Positions 63,228-64,000 of a stretch of 64,000 nt of DNA are shown here, in pieces. The notes beneath the pieces were generated by a model that made no database searches, had not been told where the DNA came from, and saw nothing but the letters and a program-made list of their open reading frames with translations. How positions within the stretch are numbered: the first letter of the stretch is position 1; every line of letters starts with the position of its first letter. The DNA comes from Symbiodinium natans (Eukaryota; Sar; Dinophyceae; Suessiales; Symbiodiniaceae). The DNA lies in NCBI GenBank assembly GCA_905221605.1, contig CAJNDS010002366.1:62001-126000 (forward strand), read 5' to 3'. The position numbers were made by a program, and so were the translations under genes.

Positions 63228-63278
63228 GAGATGCCGGTGCCCACCGAAGTGCCATCGCCGACCTCACCGGCTGATGAG
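63228..63278 (+). CDS. Putative 51-nt micro-exon, EMPVPTEVPSPTSPADE
   Basis: It starts after TGAAG|G in phase 0 and ends GATGAG|GCTCCC. Probable partner of 24413 by position; by sequence its first 14 residues equal 30869 with five synonymous changes. Last exon of the second series visible in the window. Confidence 0.75.
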
Positions 63279-63298
63279 GCTCCCAAGCATGCTGAGAG

Positions 63299-63496
63299 TA
63301 TTATGGTATATATTCTGGGAGAATTCTGGTATATATTTGGTATATATTTTGGTACATACTGTGGTATATATTGTGGGATTATTCTGGTATATATTATGGC
63401 ATTATTGCGTCAATTGCGTCAATATTATGGTGTATCGTATGGGGTCATTATGGTATTATTCTGGTATATATTATGGTATATATCATGGAATTATTA
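63299..63496. repeat. TATGGTATATATT-type minisatellite
   Basis: Imperfect units of about 12-20 bp built on TGGTATATATT. It forms the bulk of a 145-codon ORF that starts in the exon and is not itself a gene. Confidence 0.85.
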
Positions 63497-63633
63497 TATC
63501 AGCTCGGGTTCAGAATTTGACATGCGCCTGAACATGGATCAAAGAGGGCAACGACCATCATGGATTCTGCAAAGCCTGCCGTGCCATCCTGCTGTTCTCG
63601 AGCACATTCTGCTTTCCGTAGCTGCTGAGAACG

Positions 63634-63716
63634 CCTAAACCCTAAACCCCTATAAACCCCGAAACCCCGAAACCCCTAAACCCCTAAACCCTAAACCCTA
63701 AACCCTAAATCTAAAC
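63634..63716 (-). repeat. Interstitial CCCTAAA tract with CCCCTAAA/CCCCGAAA variants
   Basis: About 11 units; variants in the left half, clean units at the right. Confidence 0.92.
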
Positions 63717-64000
63717 AGTGTCCTGAGACTTTAACACGGCTTCGGTGTACCGGCTTGACGGGTATCTCGCACAACGTGTGTGTCCTATAGCACACTGTGG
63801 AAGCATGTGCACACTGATCACACATGGGAGAAGTCTGTTTGTCTTGTGTTCTCTTGATGTCTACGACAGTCTAGCCTCATTAAGCTGCTGGCTACAAATC
63901 TAACTTGGGCCAGGAAACCACGCATTCTAGATGCTTCGGCTCTGTGGCGAACGCAGCATATGGAACTTGATGCAGAGCCGATTTACATGAACACGCAACC

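Noticed and set aside
1766-63278. PVPT/PSPT segments as a non-coding dispersed repeat or MITE
   Set aside because: Differences between matched copies fall at synonymous positions, lengths are set by splice-like borders, all are on one strand, and order is conserved.
1-64000. CRISPR array
   Set aside because: Regular repeats here are telomere units or minisatellites without unique spacers of constant length.
1-64000. tRNA or rRNA genes
   Set aside because: I looked for T-arm and conserved rRNA words and found none I could support; a covariance search would be decisive.

Overview
The window looks like nuclear DNA of a dinoflagellate, probably Symbiodiniaceae or a relative. Three things point there: plant/dinoflagellate-type TTTAGGG repeats scattered through the interior; no long ORF with a recognisable domain on either strand; and a series of very short exon-like coding segments that start at AG|G and end at GT, GC or GA donors. 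GC and GA donors with a G after the acceptor are a known feature of Symbiodiniaceae introns. I recognise no rRNA, tRNA, CRISPR, transposase or reverse-transcriptase gene.

The main content is a set of about 40 putative micro-exons (21-79 nt), all on the + strand, spaced 0.2-4 kb apart from about 1.8 kb to 63.3 kb. Most encode a Pro/Ser/Thr-rich module around [DE]-[LMV]-P-V-P-T-x-x-P-S-P-T-S followed by an acidic exon end. Accessory classes are a 37-nt SSSAxxxSPT exon and a 34-nt PTxTLxAPxxE exon. The exons found between 1.8 and 24.5 kb recur in the same order between 38.7 and 63.3 kb, at an offset of about 36-39 kb. Paired exons mostly have identical length and boundary type. In five well-matched pairs (87 codons compared) I count 45 synonymously changed codons and no amino-acid change. 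I read this as either two ancient tandem paralogues or one giant gene with a ~37 kb internal duplication, coding for an otherwise unrecognised repeat protein. The exons from 24 to 37.3 kb carry further repeats of the same modules; their second copies would lie beyond the window.

The rest is intron-like or intergenic DNA. It holds roughly 78 interstitial telomere-like tracts in both orientations, the longest at 49381-49603, 44457-44690, 35632-35773, 35382-35518 and 37852-37985. It also holds at least five families of short (80-150 bp) hairpin, MITE-like elements. Family A (TTGGGATGTTCC termini) makes 8-bp target duplications, and one family E copy is nested in a family B copy. There are microsatellites, poly-C/poly-G runs, minisatellites (33.76-34.0, 51.1-51.5 kb), local duplications (2.46-3.13 kb) and an AT-rich, palindrome-rich island at 16.06-17.23 kb that may be organelle-derived.

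Region by region: 0-4.5 kb has few telomere tracts, tandem duplications and the first exons; 4.5-15.6 kb is dense in telomere tracts with exons 3-9; 16-17.2 kb is the AT-rich island; 17.4-37.3 kb continues the exon series; 38.7-63.3 kb is the second pass through it. Exon boundaries are inferred by eye from codon conservation and splice dinucleotides. Phases agree at several junctions (1.8-5.3 kb, 8.8-9.5 kb, 11.0-11.3 kb, 24.0-24.4 kb) but not all, so some exons are still missing or misplaced.
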